Program-made: the position numbers and the translations under genes
DNA from: Deltaproteobacteria bacterium
GTDB lineage: Bacteria; Desulfobacterota; Syntrophia; Syntrophales; Smithellaceae
DNA: 50,300 nt
Direction of reading: 5' to 3'
Assembly: GCA_025361065.1 (NCBI GenBank)
Contig: JANYAY010000175.1
Location: forward strand, 1 to 50,300
Notes under the pieces: model-generated
Told to the model about the DNA's origin: nothing
The model's database searches: none
The model's input: the letters and a program-made list of their open reading frames with translations, nothing else
In this document: positions 18,103-26,815 of the stretch, piece after piece
Position numbering within the stretch: the first letter of the stretch is position 1
Layout of the letters: each line of letters begins with the position of its first letter

Positions 18103-18416
18103 GATAAGCCTTCCTTTCCCGAGGAGGGCAGTGCGGCGGAATCATCGACAATGCGCGACGCAAATTTGTTGTCAACCCGGGTGAGAACTTTCTCGTAAAA
18201 GAAAGATTCCGCCTGTGCAGGGCTGATGCCGCTGAATTCCTGGTCGCCCACGCGCACGGAAACTCCTTTGGAGCAGGTATCCATGCAGAAGGCGCCGACA
18301 ATATCGACAAGCCCTTCGAGTTTTTCTTTTTGAATCAGACGGAATAATTCCGACGCCAGTTCATCAGAGCCGCGCAGGCTGCAGGAGCTGCCGACACAAA
18401 TTGTTATTATGAGCAT
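18099..18416 (-). CDS. (2Fe-2S) thioredoxin-like ferredoxin protein
   Basis: MLIITICVGSSCSLRGSDELASELF...GAFCMDTCSKGVSVRVGD: C-x4-C and C-x3-C pairs. Overlaps the sensory hydrogenase start by 4 nt. Confidence 0.82.
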   Translation of the reverse strand: MLIITICVGSSCSLRGSDELASELFRLIQKEKLEGLVDIVGAFCMDTCSKGVSVRVGDQEFSGISPAQAESFFYEKVLTRVDNKFASRIVDDSAALPSSGKEGLS

Positions 18417-18417
18417 T

Positions 18418-21400
18418 TTATTTTCCAGCTTCTTCCGCCGGGATTATCGGCAGCAGATGGGCATCAATAAAATCTCCCACCTGATCGATATTTTCCACGG
18501 GAATTATTTTATTACCGATTGCCACATTGGGTCCACCCTCACACTGTCCGGTACAGAAACGTGCCTTGATGCGGAAATGTTGAGCAATTCCCCGCTGTCT
18601 CAGTTCTATGGCTAATCCTTCCAGCAGCTTCCAGGAACCCTTGATGTAGCAGTTGGTTCCGATGCACACTCCAACATCGACTACCGGTAAGGATACCACC
18701 GGTTCTTCCTTAACGTCCTGCATGCGCATGGAGCGGCGCTTGTAGGTCGTATGGAGAGCGTGGTGTGACATTTCGCTGTCCGGCTCGCCCAGCCAGTTCG
18801 TGTAAATATCCTGAACGGAAGTGTTATCCTGGCTGGTGCGGATGGGCGCATCCTGATCCAGTCGATAGAGGACTTCCAAGCGGTGTTCCGTATCGCTTTG
18901 CAAAAGTGGCGCAGGATTGCCGGAGCCGTTGATGCAGCCGCCGGGACAGGCCATGACTTCAATCAGATCATAAGGAGCGTCGCCGTCTCTCATCCGGTCG
19001 ATCAGCCTTTGAGCGTTTTGCAGGCCACTGACTACTGCCAGGCGCACTTGGGAATCACCAAGAGTGATGATTGCTTCTTTTACGCCCTGAAGACCGCGGA
19101 CGGCTTCATAGGCGAAGCTTTCCATCCGTTTGCCCATAACGCGTTCCGCAGCCAAGCGCAGCGCGGCTTCCGCGACGCCGCCGCTGGCACCGAAAATAAT
19201 CCCTGCGCCGGACACTTTGCCGAAGAAAGCATCCACCGGCACAGGTGTAATTTTGCGCGGATCGATGTTTTTTTCGCCAAGCATAGTCATTACATCCCAG
19301 GTCGTCAGTACGCGATCGACATCCTGAATATTATCGGTTTTGAACTCGGGGCGCATAGACTCATATTTTTTGGCGTTACAGGGCATGATGGATACAAAAT
19401 AAAGAAATTCCGGCCGCACCTTGAGCTGTTTGGCGAAGTATTGTTTCATCACCGCGCCGAACATCTGCTGCGGCGATTTGCAGGAAGATAAATGCGGCAG
19501 GAGATCCGGCGCCATTTTTTCGCAGTAATTTACCCAGGCCGGACAACAGGAGGTAATCTGAGGCAGAACACCGCCTTCAGCCACTCTTGACAGGAATTCC
19601 GTGCCTTCTTCCATAATGGTCAGATCGGCCGCCCAGCAAGTATCAAAAACAAAATTAAATCCCAGTTTCTTTAAACAGGCACTCAAAACCGGCATGACTT
19701 CGGCGCCGTTGATACCGTATTGTTCAGCGAAAGCGGCACGCACGGCCGGAGCGATCTGCGCGACGACGGTCAACTCGGGATCTTTCAGAGCCCTGTAAAC
19801 ATCGGGCAGCGTCGGTTTCAGGGTCAGTGCGCCGGTAGGACAAACCATAGCGCAGTGGCCGCAGGCCACGCAGGCGGTCATGTCCAGTGGGCGATGGTCG
19901 TTGGGGCCGATGGTCAGAACATCATTGGTTTCATAGAAGCTCAGCGCCGAAGCGCCTTCCATTTCCCGGCATACTTTCAGGCATAGTCCGCACAAAATAC
20001 ACTTGCCGGAATCCCGTATAATGATGGGGTGGTTTTCATCAATGGGCAGAGGCTTGGCCGGTTGTGTTGGATCATGCTCGACGCCATACTCGCTGGCGTA
20101 GTTGCGCAGCTCGCAATCATAGCGTTCCGTGCAGCCGCAGGCAATGCAGCGGGAGGCTTCCGCCATCGCTGTGTCGTGATCCCATGTTGTGGAAGATTCG
20201 CCGAAATTTGTTTTTCTGGACTTTGCCGCCAGAACCGGCACTTCCTGACGAGGGGACGGGTTGATACCCCGGAAAGTTTCCGGCGGCAATTCCTTCCAAC
20301 TGCCTTTAGTGCAGGTATAGGGGTCGGCCTTTGCGGTGACGGAGCCTATGCGCACAAATTCATCCATCGATTCTGCGGCGAGCTTGCCGGCGCCGATGGC
20401 GGCAATGGCGATATCCGGGCCGGTAACGCAGTCACCGCCGGAGAAAACCCAGGGCAAGGCTGTTTGCATGGTTTGCTGATTGACTAGGACATTGCCCCAT
20501 TTGTCAATTAATGTCTTATTTTCAATACAAGAACCGTCAACCGCCTGGCCAATGGCGGAAATAATAGTTGTCGCTGCGAGCACGAACTCAGAACCTTCCT
20601 GAGGCAGGGGACGACGCCTTCCGCTCTTGTCCGGTTCACCCAGTGCCATTCGGACGCAGGTCAGTTGCAGTGCTTCGCCCGACGACGTGATGGAAACCGG
20701 TGCGGTGAGATACTGCATGTTGACGCCTTCCTCAATGGCTTCTTCAATTTCTATATCCTGGGCGGGCATTTCCTGACGGGTGCGGCGATAGGCGACAATA
20801 ACGTCTTTGACGCCCAGACGGACAGCGCTCCGCGCCGCATCCATGGCCGTGTTACCACCGCCGATGACGATTACTCGATTGCCCAGTGCAGGTTGTTCAC
20901 CCCGTGCGAGCTTTGCAAGAAAATCAAGGCCGGACAGGACGCCTTGGGCGTCTTCGCCTTTCGCACCAATGGCGGTCGCTTTTTGCGCGCCCAGTCCCAA
21001 AAAAACAGCTTCAAAGCCGTCTCTTTTGAGTGATTCCAGTGTAAAATCCCGTCCCAGTCTTTTGTTATAGTTAATAGTGACGCCCAGATCAAGTATAGCC
21101 TGAATTTCCGCGTCCAGGTCTTTTTCGGGCAGCCGGTAATAAGGTATGCCCCAGCGCAGCATGCCGCCGGCCGCTTCCTGCATCTCAAAAATATTGACGG
21201 TGTGACCCCTGCGGCGTAAAAACCAGGCGGCGGTTAAACCGGCCGGACCCGCTCCGATGATTGCAATTTTCTTTCCAGTATCCGGCAAACACACGGGACG
21301 ATAGTTATCGGACTGGTATAAGTTCCAGTCGGCAACGAAACGTTTGATGCCGTTGATGTTGACGGCGCCGTCCAGGGCGCTGCGGCGGCAATCCGTTTCA

Positions 21401-21852
21401 CAGGGATGAGGGCACACGCGTCCGCAGACGGCGGGCAGGGGATTGCTGTCCTTGATTACCGCGAGAGCCTCCGTAAAATTGCCGCAAGTGACATGATAAA
21501 TGTATTTCTGAATGTCAATATGCGCCGGGCAGCGTAAAACACAGGGCGCGACACAGTCGCCATAATGATGGCGCAATAGAGCCTGAAGGTAAATCTTTCG
21601 ATAGCTTATGAGTGCTGCGGATTGAGTGCGTATCACCATGCCGTCGGCAACCGGCGTGGATGTCGCCGATACAAATCTGGTTTTGTCGCCGTCGGCTACT
21701 TCCACAAATGCGGCTTCAAAGTTACTTGGAGGGCTGACGCGGGGATCATATCCCAAAGCGGGAATGTCTATTCCGGAAGAACGGGCAGTGTCTATAATCG
21801 TCAAACCGGCTGCTGTTACACAGTCTTTTCCGTCGATATTTACTGTAATCAT
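18418..21852 (-). CDS. Multidomain [FeFe] hydrogenase: 2Fe-2S + GltD/NfnB-like FAD/NAD(P) domain + HydA H-cluster domain + NuoE-like 2Fe-2S tail
   Basis: GAGPAGLTAAWFLRRRGH and GGGNTAMDAARSAVRLG (GltD); H-cluster motifs TSCCPAW, MPCNAKKYE, EVMACPGGCINGSGNP; C-terminal GVCIGTNCYIKG...ARFCTGQCEGGP (2Fe-2S thioredoxin-like). 1144 aa uninterrupted. Confidence 0.92.
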   Translation of the reverse strand: MITVNIDGKDCVTAAGLTIIDTARSSGIDIPALGYDPRVSPPSNFEAAFVEVADGDKTRFVSATSTPVADGMVIRTQSAALISYRKIYLQALLRHHYGDCVAPCVLRCPAHIDIQKYIYHVTCGNFTEALAVIKDSNPLPAVCGRVCPHPCETDCRRSALDGAVNINGIKRFVADWNLYQSDNYRPVCLPDTGKKIAIIGAGPAGLTAAWFLRRRGHTVNIFEMQEAAGGMLRWGIPYYRLPEKDLDAEIQAILDLGVTINYNKRLGRDFTLESLKRDGFEAVFLGLGAQKATAIGAKGEDAQGVLSGLDFLAKLARGEQPALGNRVIVIGGGNTAMDAARSAVRLGVKDVIVAYRRTRQEMPAQDIEIEEAIEEGVNMQYLTAPVSITSSGEALQLTCVRMALGEPDKSGRRRPLPQEGSEFVLAATTIISAIGQAVDGSCIENKTLIDKWGNVLVNQQTMQTALPWVFSGGDCVTGPDIAIAAIGAGKLAAESMDEFVRIGSVTAKADPYTCTKGSWKELPPETFRGINPSPRQEVPVLAAKSRKTNFGESSTTWDHDTAMAEASRCIACGCTERYDCELRNYASEYGVEHDPTQPAKPLPIDENHPIIIRDSGKCILCGLCLKVCREMEGASALSFYETNDVLTIGPNDHRPLDMTACVACGHCAMVCPTGALTLKPTLPDVYRALKDPELTVVAQIAPAVRAAFAEQYGINGAEVMPVLSACLKKLGFNFVFDTCWAADLTIMEEGTEFLSRVAEGGVLPQITSCCPAWVNYCEKMAPDLLPHLSSCKSPQQMFGAVMKQYFAKQLKVRPEFLYFVSIMPCNAKKYESMRPEFKTDNIQDVDRVLTTWDVMTMLGEKNIDPRKITPVPVDAFFGKVSGAGIIFGASGGVAEAALRLAAERVMGKRMESFAYEAVRGLQGVKEAIITLGDSQVRLAVVSGLQNAQRLIDRMRDGDAPYDLIEVMACPGGCINGSGNPAPLLQSDTEHRLEVLYRLDQDAPIRTSQDNTSVQDIYTNWLGEPDSEMSHHALHTTYKRRSMRMQDVKEEPVVSLPVVDVGVCIGTNCYIKGSWKLLEGLAIELRQRGIAQHFRIKARFCTGQCEGGPNVAIGNKIIPVENIDQVGDFIDAHLLPIIPAEEAGK

Positions 21853-21978
21853 TTAAATACTTTCTTGCCTTTTATTCTATTGCTGAATTCTCTGCAAAAT
21901 AGCTAATTTTCTTGTATAAAAATTAAATTCAAGAAATTTCATCAGACAGCGTAAAAGACTGATCAGAAATTTATTTTT

Positions 21979-21993
21979 TACTGACCGTCAGTA
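21979..21993. promoter_or_regulatory. Perfect odd palindrome upstream of the hydrogenase fusion gene (candidate operator)
   Basis: TACTGACCGTCAGTA, about 127 nt upstream of the start at 21852 (minus strand). Confidence 0.35.
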
Positions 21994-22014
21994 TAGGAAA
22001 TCCAATACGGCAAG

Positions 22015-23019
22015 TCAACTCAAATAATCTTCATACCCTTGAGTCAGATAAAATGTTGCCAGATCAAAAAAGATAGTCATTCGTCTTTGCATTTCAAAGG
22101 TCATGTAAAGGTCAATATTTTTACGCCAGCCGTCCTGATGTATTCCTATTTCCCATATGTGTTTACGGATGAGGCTGAGCGCGCTCAGCGCTGCACTGAG
22201 CTTGAAGCCTTCTTTTCTTCTTTCCCGGCCAAGTTTTATGTAAAAAGTTTTCAGGTGATTTATGTCATATAAACCTTCCAGCCAGAGAATGATTTGGGAA
22301 ACGATTTTATCACCAATGCTAAACAACCTTTTGCGGTCATATTTGTGGTATTCAGCGGTGGAATTGCTGTTCGCTACATCTTCTATCCAGCTGCAGATAA
22401 TGTCTTCTTTATTCTTCACGATGATTTTGACCAGGCGCCGGGTCAGGGCATTTTTTGCAACATCCGGCTTTTGCGAATTTTTATCGGCCTGCTCCAGGGA
22501 ATCCAGAATAGCCCAATAATCTTTTTTGCTTTTTATATAAGCATTAAGTGCCCGACGATTCGGCCGGAAAGCTAATAAGGGTATTTTCCCCACGGGCCAA
22601 AATTCCGCATTAGCACTATCATCACCGGCTGCAAGCTTTCCGCCGGTTTGTTCCACCACAAAGGTCAAGAAAAGCAAATCTCCGTAAAATCGGCTTTTGT
22701 AGGAATCGACATCGAGCAGACGGAGTATTTTCCCTTTAATGCCGGTCTCTTCTTCCAGCTCGCGCAGAGCCGCATCTTCAATGCTTTCGCCGGCCTCGGC
22801 AAATCCGGTTGGCAGACACCAGTGACCTTTAAAGGGCGCCCGGTCGCGCTTAACCAGAAGAATTTGGCGCGAGGAATCCAGAATAGAGGAAACAACCGGC
22901 AGGGGATTTTCATAAAAAAACGACTGGCACGAAGGACAAAAATCTCTCAGAACATTATCTTCAAACTTCTTGATAAGGCCATCACTGCAATATAAACAAA
23001 ACTGGCGTTGCTTTTTCAT
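22015..23019 (-). CDS. NUDIX hydrolase with N-terminal zinc ribbon and C-terminal RsbRD_N-like helical domain
   Basis: CLYCSDGL...FCPSCQSFFYENP; NUDIX box GFAEAGESIEDAALRELEEETGI; C-terminal IICSWIEDV...FYIKLGRERRKEGFKLSAALSALSLIRKHIWEI resembles RsbRD N-terminal domain. ATG at 23019 overlaps the upstream stop. Confidence 0.85.
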   Translation of the reverse strand: MKKQRQFCLYCSDGLIKKFEDNVLRDFCPSCQSFFYENPLPVVSSILDSSRQILLVKRDRAPFKGHWCLPTGFAEAGESIEDAALRELEEETGIKGKILRLLDVDSYKSRFYGDLLFLTFVVEQTGGKLAAGDDSANAEFWPVGKIPLLAFRPNRRALNAYIKSKKDYWAILDSLEQADKNSQKPDVAKNALTRRLVKIIVKNKEDIICSWIEDVANSNSTAEYHKYDRKRLFSIGDKIVSQIILWLEGLYDINHLKTFYIKLGRERRKEGFKLSAALSALSLIRKHIWEIGIHQDGWRKNIDLYMTFEMQRRMTIFFDLATFYLTQGYEDYLS

Positions 23020-23912
23020 AAGAGGTCCTTTGACTCCAGAGGTTGGGAACAAATGAAAATTGCGTCGTCCTTGCACATTGTGATGCCGCTCGTTTCGGCA
23101 CCTATATCTTGCAACTTGTGTAAAAGCTTATCGACGATATTTTTTTTGTGGGCTCTCGTTCCGGCAAGAAAAAAAGCACTTTTAAACTGATAATAATCCA
23201 TAAAGAAATATATGTCCCACGGCTGGAAGATAAGCGAATTTTTAAAATCAAATTTCCGGATGTGACCAAAAAATGGGCTGAGCATCTTTTCGCCGTTTTC
23301 GGCTGAAAACTGCCGAATGATGACCTCTATAGGCAGGAGCTGATTGTTCATGAGCAGTTGATATTCTTCCAGAGTATTTCTGGTGATGGTAATCAATTCC
23401 TGCATATTGCATTGATCATGAGTAATCGTGATAAAGGTTCCGTCTTTTTGCAGAATACGGGATATTTCCGGTATCATGTCGACAAAAAAATAAAGAGCAA
23501 AGCTGCAAATGACCAAATCAAAAGAAGCAGGCGGGTATTTTTTGATCAAATGAACGCCTGCTGACGAAAATGTCCCCTGGTAGCCCGCCCGTTTGCATGC
23601 CTCCAGGAAAAAAGGTTCGTATTCGGCAATGATATCCATACCGGTGATTGTTGCCTCCCGGTGCAGCCGTCCTTTCAAGGCTTCCGTAAACGCGCCAAAG
23701 GCGCAACCCATCTCTAAAACATTGCGGCAGTTGGAGAGATCAACCTGATTCAGGGCCGTAAGGCGAATATCCTCTTTGTTTGACGAGAATTGACGAATGA
23801 GCATCTCAATATGCTGATGCTTTTGCACATTGCGAAAAACCTGACGAATCTTTTTTTTGTCGAGAAAATCAGCCATGTTTGTTTTTTGTCCAACTTTCTT
23901 TACAAAACTCAT
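23016..23912 (-). CDS. SAM-dependent class I methyltransferase
   Basis: NVLEMGCAFGAFTEALKGRLHREATITGMDI (motif I) and FDLVICSFALYFFVDMIPEISRILQKDGTFI. Confidence 0.8.
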   Translation of the reverse strand: MSFVKKVGQKTNMADFLDKKKIRQVFRNVQKHQHIEMLIRQFSSNKEDIRLTALNQVDLSNCRNVLEMGCAFGAFTEALKGRLHREATITGMDIIAEYEPFFLEACKRAGYQGTFSSAGVHLIKKYPPASFDLVICSFALYFFVDMIPEISRILQKDGTFITITHDQCNMQELITITRNTLEEYQLLMNNQLLPIEVIIRQFSAENGEKMLSPFFGHIRKFDFKNSLIFQPWDIYFFMDYYQFKSAFFLAGTRAHKKNIVDKLLHKLQDIGAETSGITMCKDDAIFICSQPLESKDLL

Positions 23913-23950
23913 GGTCTTGAACCGGTATGAATCGGCGTATAAAAGAAATA

Positions 23951-24637
23951 TCAGGCCAGTCTTCTTGCGCCCCGGGCCAGATCAGCCAGCCCCTGTTCAT
24001 TCAGAATCAAAATAGAGCGTGTAGTGACTTTAATTAGTTTTTCATCATTCATTCGTTTTAATATGCGGGACAAGGTTTCGGGAATCGTTCCCAGCAGACC
24101 GGCCATCTGATTTTTAGAGATGTCCAACTTGACGGTGGCGGAATCGTCGTTATGTTCATACAGATAGAGCAGATAAGCGGCCAGTCTTCCCGGCACTTCT
24201 TTGAGGGATAGGTCTTCCACAAGCGAAGCGAGCTTGCGCAGCCGCAGTGATAGAAGCGCCAGCATCGAAAGAGCCAGCGACGGTTCGCGACTGATTACCT
24301 CGACAAATTTCAGCCGTGGAAAAAAGAGAGAGCGCGTTTCCACGAGAGCCTGGGCGGACGCGGGATAATGTTCTCCGGCGAAAACGGCCGCTTCGCCAAA
24401 TGGTTCATGCTCTTCCAGGATATGAAAAATCTGTTCCTTACCTTCGGATGAGAGTTTGAAAATTTTTACTTTTCCGGAAAGGATGACGTAAAAGCCGATC
24501 CCCTCATCGCCTTCGTAAAAAAAGCTTTGTCCCCGCGAGAAAGTCCGGCAAACGGCAATGGCGCCCAGGCTTGCACATTGCATTGGCGTCAGGCCTGCAA
24601 AGAGAGGAATTGAGGCGATCGTTTGAGTCATATCCAT
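23951..24637 (-). CDS. Crp/Fnr-family transcriptional regulator
   Basis: cNMP-binding fold (FFYEGDEGIGFYVILSGKVKIFKLSSEGKEQI...GEAAVF) and HTH MAGLLGTIPETLSRILKRM; divergent from hcp. Confidence 0.9.
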   Translation of the reverse strand: MDMTQTIASIPLFAGLTPMQCASLGAIAVCRTFSRGQSFFYEGDEGIGFYVILSGKVKIFKLSSEGKEQIFHILEEHEPFGEAAVFAGEHYPASAQALVETRSLFFPRLKFVEVISREPSLALSMLALLSLRLRKLASLVEDLSLKEVPGRLAAYLLYLYEHNDDSATVKLDISKNQMAGLLGTIPETLSRILKRMNDEKLIKVTTRSILILNEQGLADLARGARRLA

Positions 24638-24673
24638 AATTTATTTCCTTGAAAGAAAAAATAACACTGATGT

Positions 24674-24687
24674 TTGACTTAAGTCAA
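24674..24687. promoter_or_regulatory. Crp/Fnr-superfamily-type palindromic site in the crp/hcp intergenic region
   Basis: Perfect 14-nt palindrome TTGACTTAAGTCAA (TTGAC-N4-GTCAA). Confidence 0.7.
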
Positions 24688-24764
24688 GGCGCAACTCTCA
24701 ATATTCGTTCATATTGCCGGACAAAAGACGGTACAAAAAAATATAAATACAAAGGAGACAATCA

Positions 24765-26408
24765 ATGGAGAATTTAGCAATGTTCTGTTACCAGTGCGAA
24801 CAGACGGCGAAGGGAGAGGGATGCAATAAGTCAGGGGTGTGCGGCAAGGACCCGGAAGTTGCCGCCCTTCAGGATGTTCTGGTTTACGCACTTAAAGGAT
24901 TGTCGGCGGTAGCGGTGGATGCAAGGATCGCCGGTATTGTCGATCATGAAATTGATGTCTTTACAATCAAAGCGCTTTTTTCGACCCTGACCAATGTGGA
25001 TTTTGACCCGGCGCGTTTTGTTTATCTGATCAAACAATGCGTCAAGCTGCGCGATGCCCTGACAGGCAAAGTCAAAAAAGCCGGTGGACATGTCGATGAG
25101 AAAACGGCAGCAATTATTTTTCAGCCGGAAACGACGATTGCGGGACTGGTCGGGCAGGCAAAAGTCGCATCGTTTAAGGTGGAAACGGCAATAAATCCCG
25201 ATATTCAGTCCCTTCAGCACATCTTGCTTTTCGGAGTAAAAGGTGTGGCTGCCTATGCCGATCATGCTCAAATTCTGGGACAGGAAGATGACAAAGTATA
25301 TGCATTTATCCATGAGGCGCTCGCCGCAATGTTGCGCACTGATCTGACTCTTGATCAGGCGCTTGCGCTGGTTTTAAAATGCGGTGAAATCAACCTGCGC
25401 ACCATGGAACTTCTGGATGCGGGAAACACAACTACTTACGGCCATCCGGTGCCAACAAAAGTGCCCCTGGGTGTGAAGAAAGGCAAGGCTATCCTGATTT
25501 CCGGTCACGATCTGAAAGATTTATCGGAACTCCTGAAACAAACACAAGGGAAGGGGATAAATATTTATACCCATGGCGAGATGCTTCCGGCGCATGGTTA
25601 TCCCGAACTGAAGAAATATCCGCATTTGTACGGGCACTATGGAACGGCCTGGCAGAATCAGGCCAAAGAGTTTGCGGAATTTCCCGGCGCGATTCTCATG
25701 ACCACCAACTGCATTCAGAGACCGCGTGATGCTTATGCGGCTAATATCTTTACTTGTGGTCTGGTGGGTTGGCCGGGTGTTCCGCATATCGCTGGGGCCA
25801 ACTTTGAACCGGTAATTCAGAAGGCACTGGAATTGCCTGGGTTTTCCGCCGATAAGGAAGGGAAGTCGGTGATGGTGGGATTTGCCCGCAATGCCGTTTT
25901 AGGCGTGGCCGATCAAGTAATCGCTGCGGTGAAAGGGAAGGCCATCCGCCATTTCTTCCTGGTTGCCGGTTGTGACGGAGCCAAGCCCGGCAGAAATTAT
26001 TATACGGAATTTGTGGAAAAAGCACCGAAAGATACGGTTATTCTGACTTTGGCCTGCGGGAAGTTCCGCTTTTTTGATCAGGAACTGGGGGATATCGGTG
26101 GCATTCCTCGCCTTCTCGATATCGGACAGTGCAACGATGCTTATTCCGCCATCCAGATTGCTCTGGCTTTATCCAAAGCTTTCAATGTGGGAGTTAACGA
26201 ATTGCCACTTTCCATGATTTTATCCTGGTACGAGCAAAAGGCAGTGGCTATATTACTGACGCTGCTTTATCTCGGCATTAAGGATATTAGATTAGGGCCG
26301 TCTCTTCCGGCATTTATTACTCCTAATGTATTGGATGTGTTGGTGAAGAATTTTGCCATCAAACCGATTACGACACCGGATGAGGATCTGAAAGCCATTC
26401 TGGGATGA
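24765..26408 (+). CDS. hcp: Hydroxylamine reductase / hybrid-cluster protein
   Basis: MFCYQCEQTAKGEGCNKSGVCGKDPEVAALQD N-terminal cluster motif; TTNCIQRP, GCDG and FGVGVNELPLS-type segments. Confidence 0.95.
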   Translation: MENLAMFCYQCEQTAKGEGCNKSGVCGKDPEVAALQDVLVYALKGLSAVAVDARIAGIVDHEIDVFTIKALFSTLTNVDFDPARFVYLIKQCVKLRDALTGKVKKAGGHVDEKTAAIIFQPETTIAGLVGQAKVASFKVETAINPDIQSLQHILLFGVKGVAAYADHAQILGQEDDKVYAFIHEALAAMLRTDLTLDQALALVLKCGEINLRTMELLDAGNTTTYGHPVPTKVPLGVKKGKAILISGHDLKDLSELLKQTQGKGINIYTHGEMLPAHGYPELKKYPHLYGHYGTAWQNQAKEFAEFPGAILMTTNCIQRPRDAYAANIFTCGLVGWPGVPHIAGANFEPVIQKALELPGFSADKEGKSVMVGFARNAVLGVADQVIAAVKGKAIRHFFLVAGCDGAKPGRNYYTEFVEKAPKDTVILTLACGKFRFFDQELGDIGGIPRLLDIGQCNDAYSAIQIALALSKAFNVGVNELPLSMILSWYEQKAVAILLTLLYLGIKDIRLGPSLPAFITPNVLDVLVKNFAIKPITTPDEDLKAILG

Positions 26409-26469
26409 GATGATCTCGGACATTTCAGCGAACAGACTGATAAAGTATGCTTTCCCATGAATAAAATCA

Positions 26470-26497
26470 GTAGAGACATTGCTTGCAACGTCTCTAC
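26470..26497. repeat. Short near-perfect inverted repeat
   Basis: GTAGAGACATTGCTTGCAACGTCTCTAC, one mismatch between arms. Confidence 0.6.
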
Positions 26498-26522
26498 AAA
26501 AATAACTTCTTGATTCAATAAC

Positions 26523-26559
26523 GGCTGCTCTTCCCAAACAAAAGGGAGAGCAGCCATTT
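26523..26559 (+). terminator. Putative intrinsic terminator downstream of hcp
   Basis: GGCTGCTCTTCCC aaacaaaa GGGAGAGCAGCC ATTTT; stem with one bulge and short T-run. Confidence 0.6.
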
Positions 26560-26815
26560 TGCATCTTATGCCATTTCGAAATCAAAGTGCTATCTTTGTT
26601 GGCGTCGTAGTGATCTGCGAAACATCTCTATCTGTCATTCCGGGCTTGACCCGGAATCCAGGAAATACTTGATAACTTTTATATATTGAAGTATTAGCTC
26701 ATAATCATAAAGTATTTTCGCGGGATGTTATGCTGGCATCATCGCGGCGTTTAGGTAATTAACACCGATCCATATAACCATTGTTGGCCAACTAAAAGTA
26801 AAAAAGAAATCCTTA

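Noticed and set aside
26633-26670. ATTCCGGGCTTGACCCGGAAT palindrome
   Set aside because: Common REP-like intergenic palindrome; no further structure to support a specific call.
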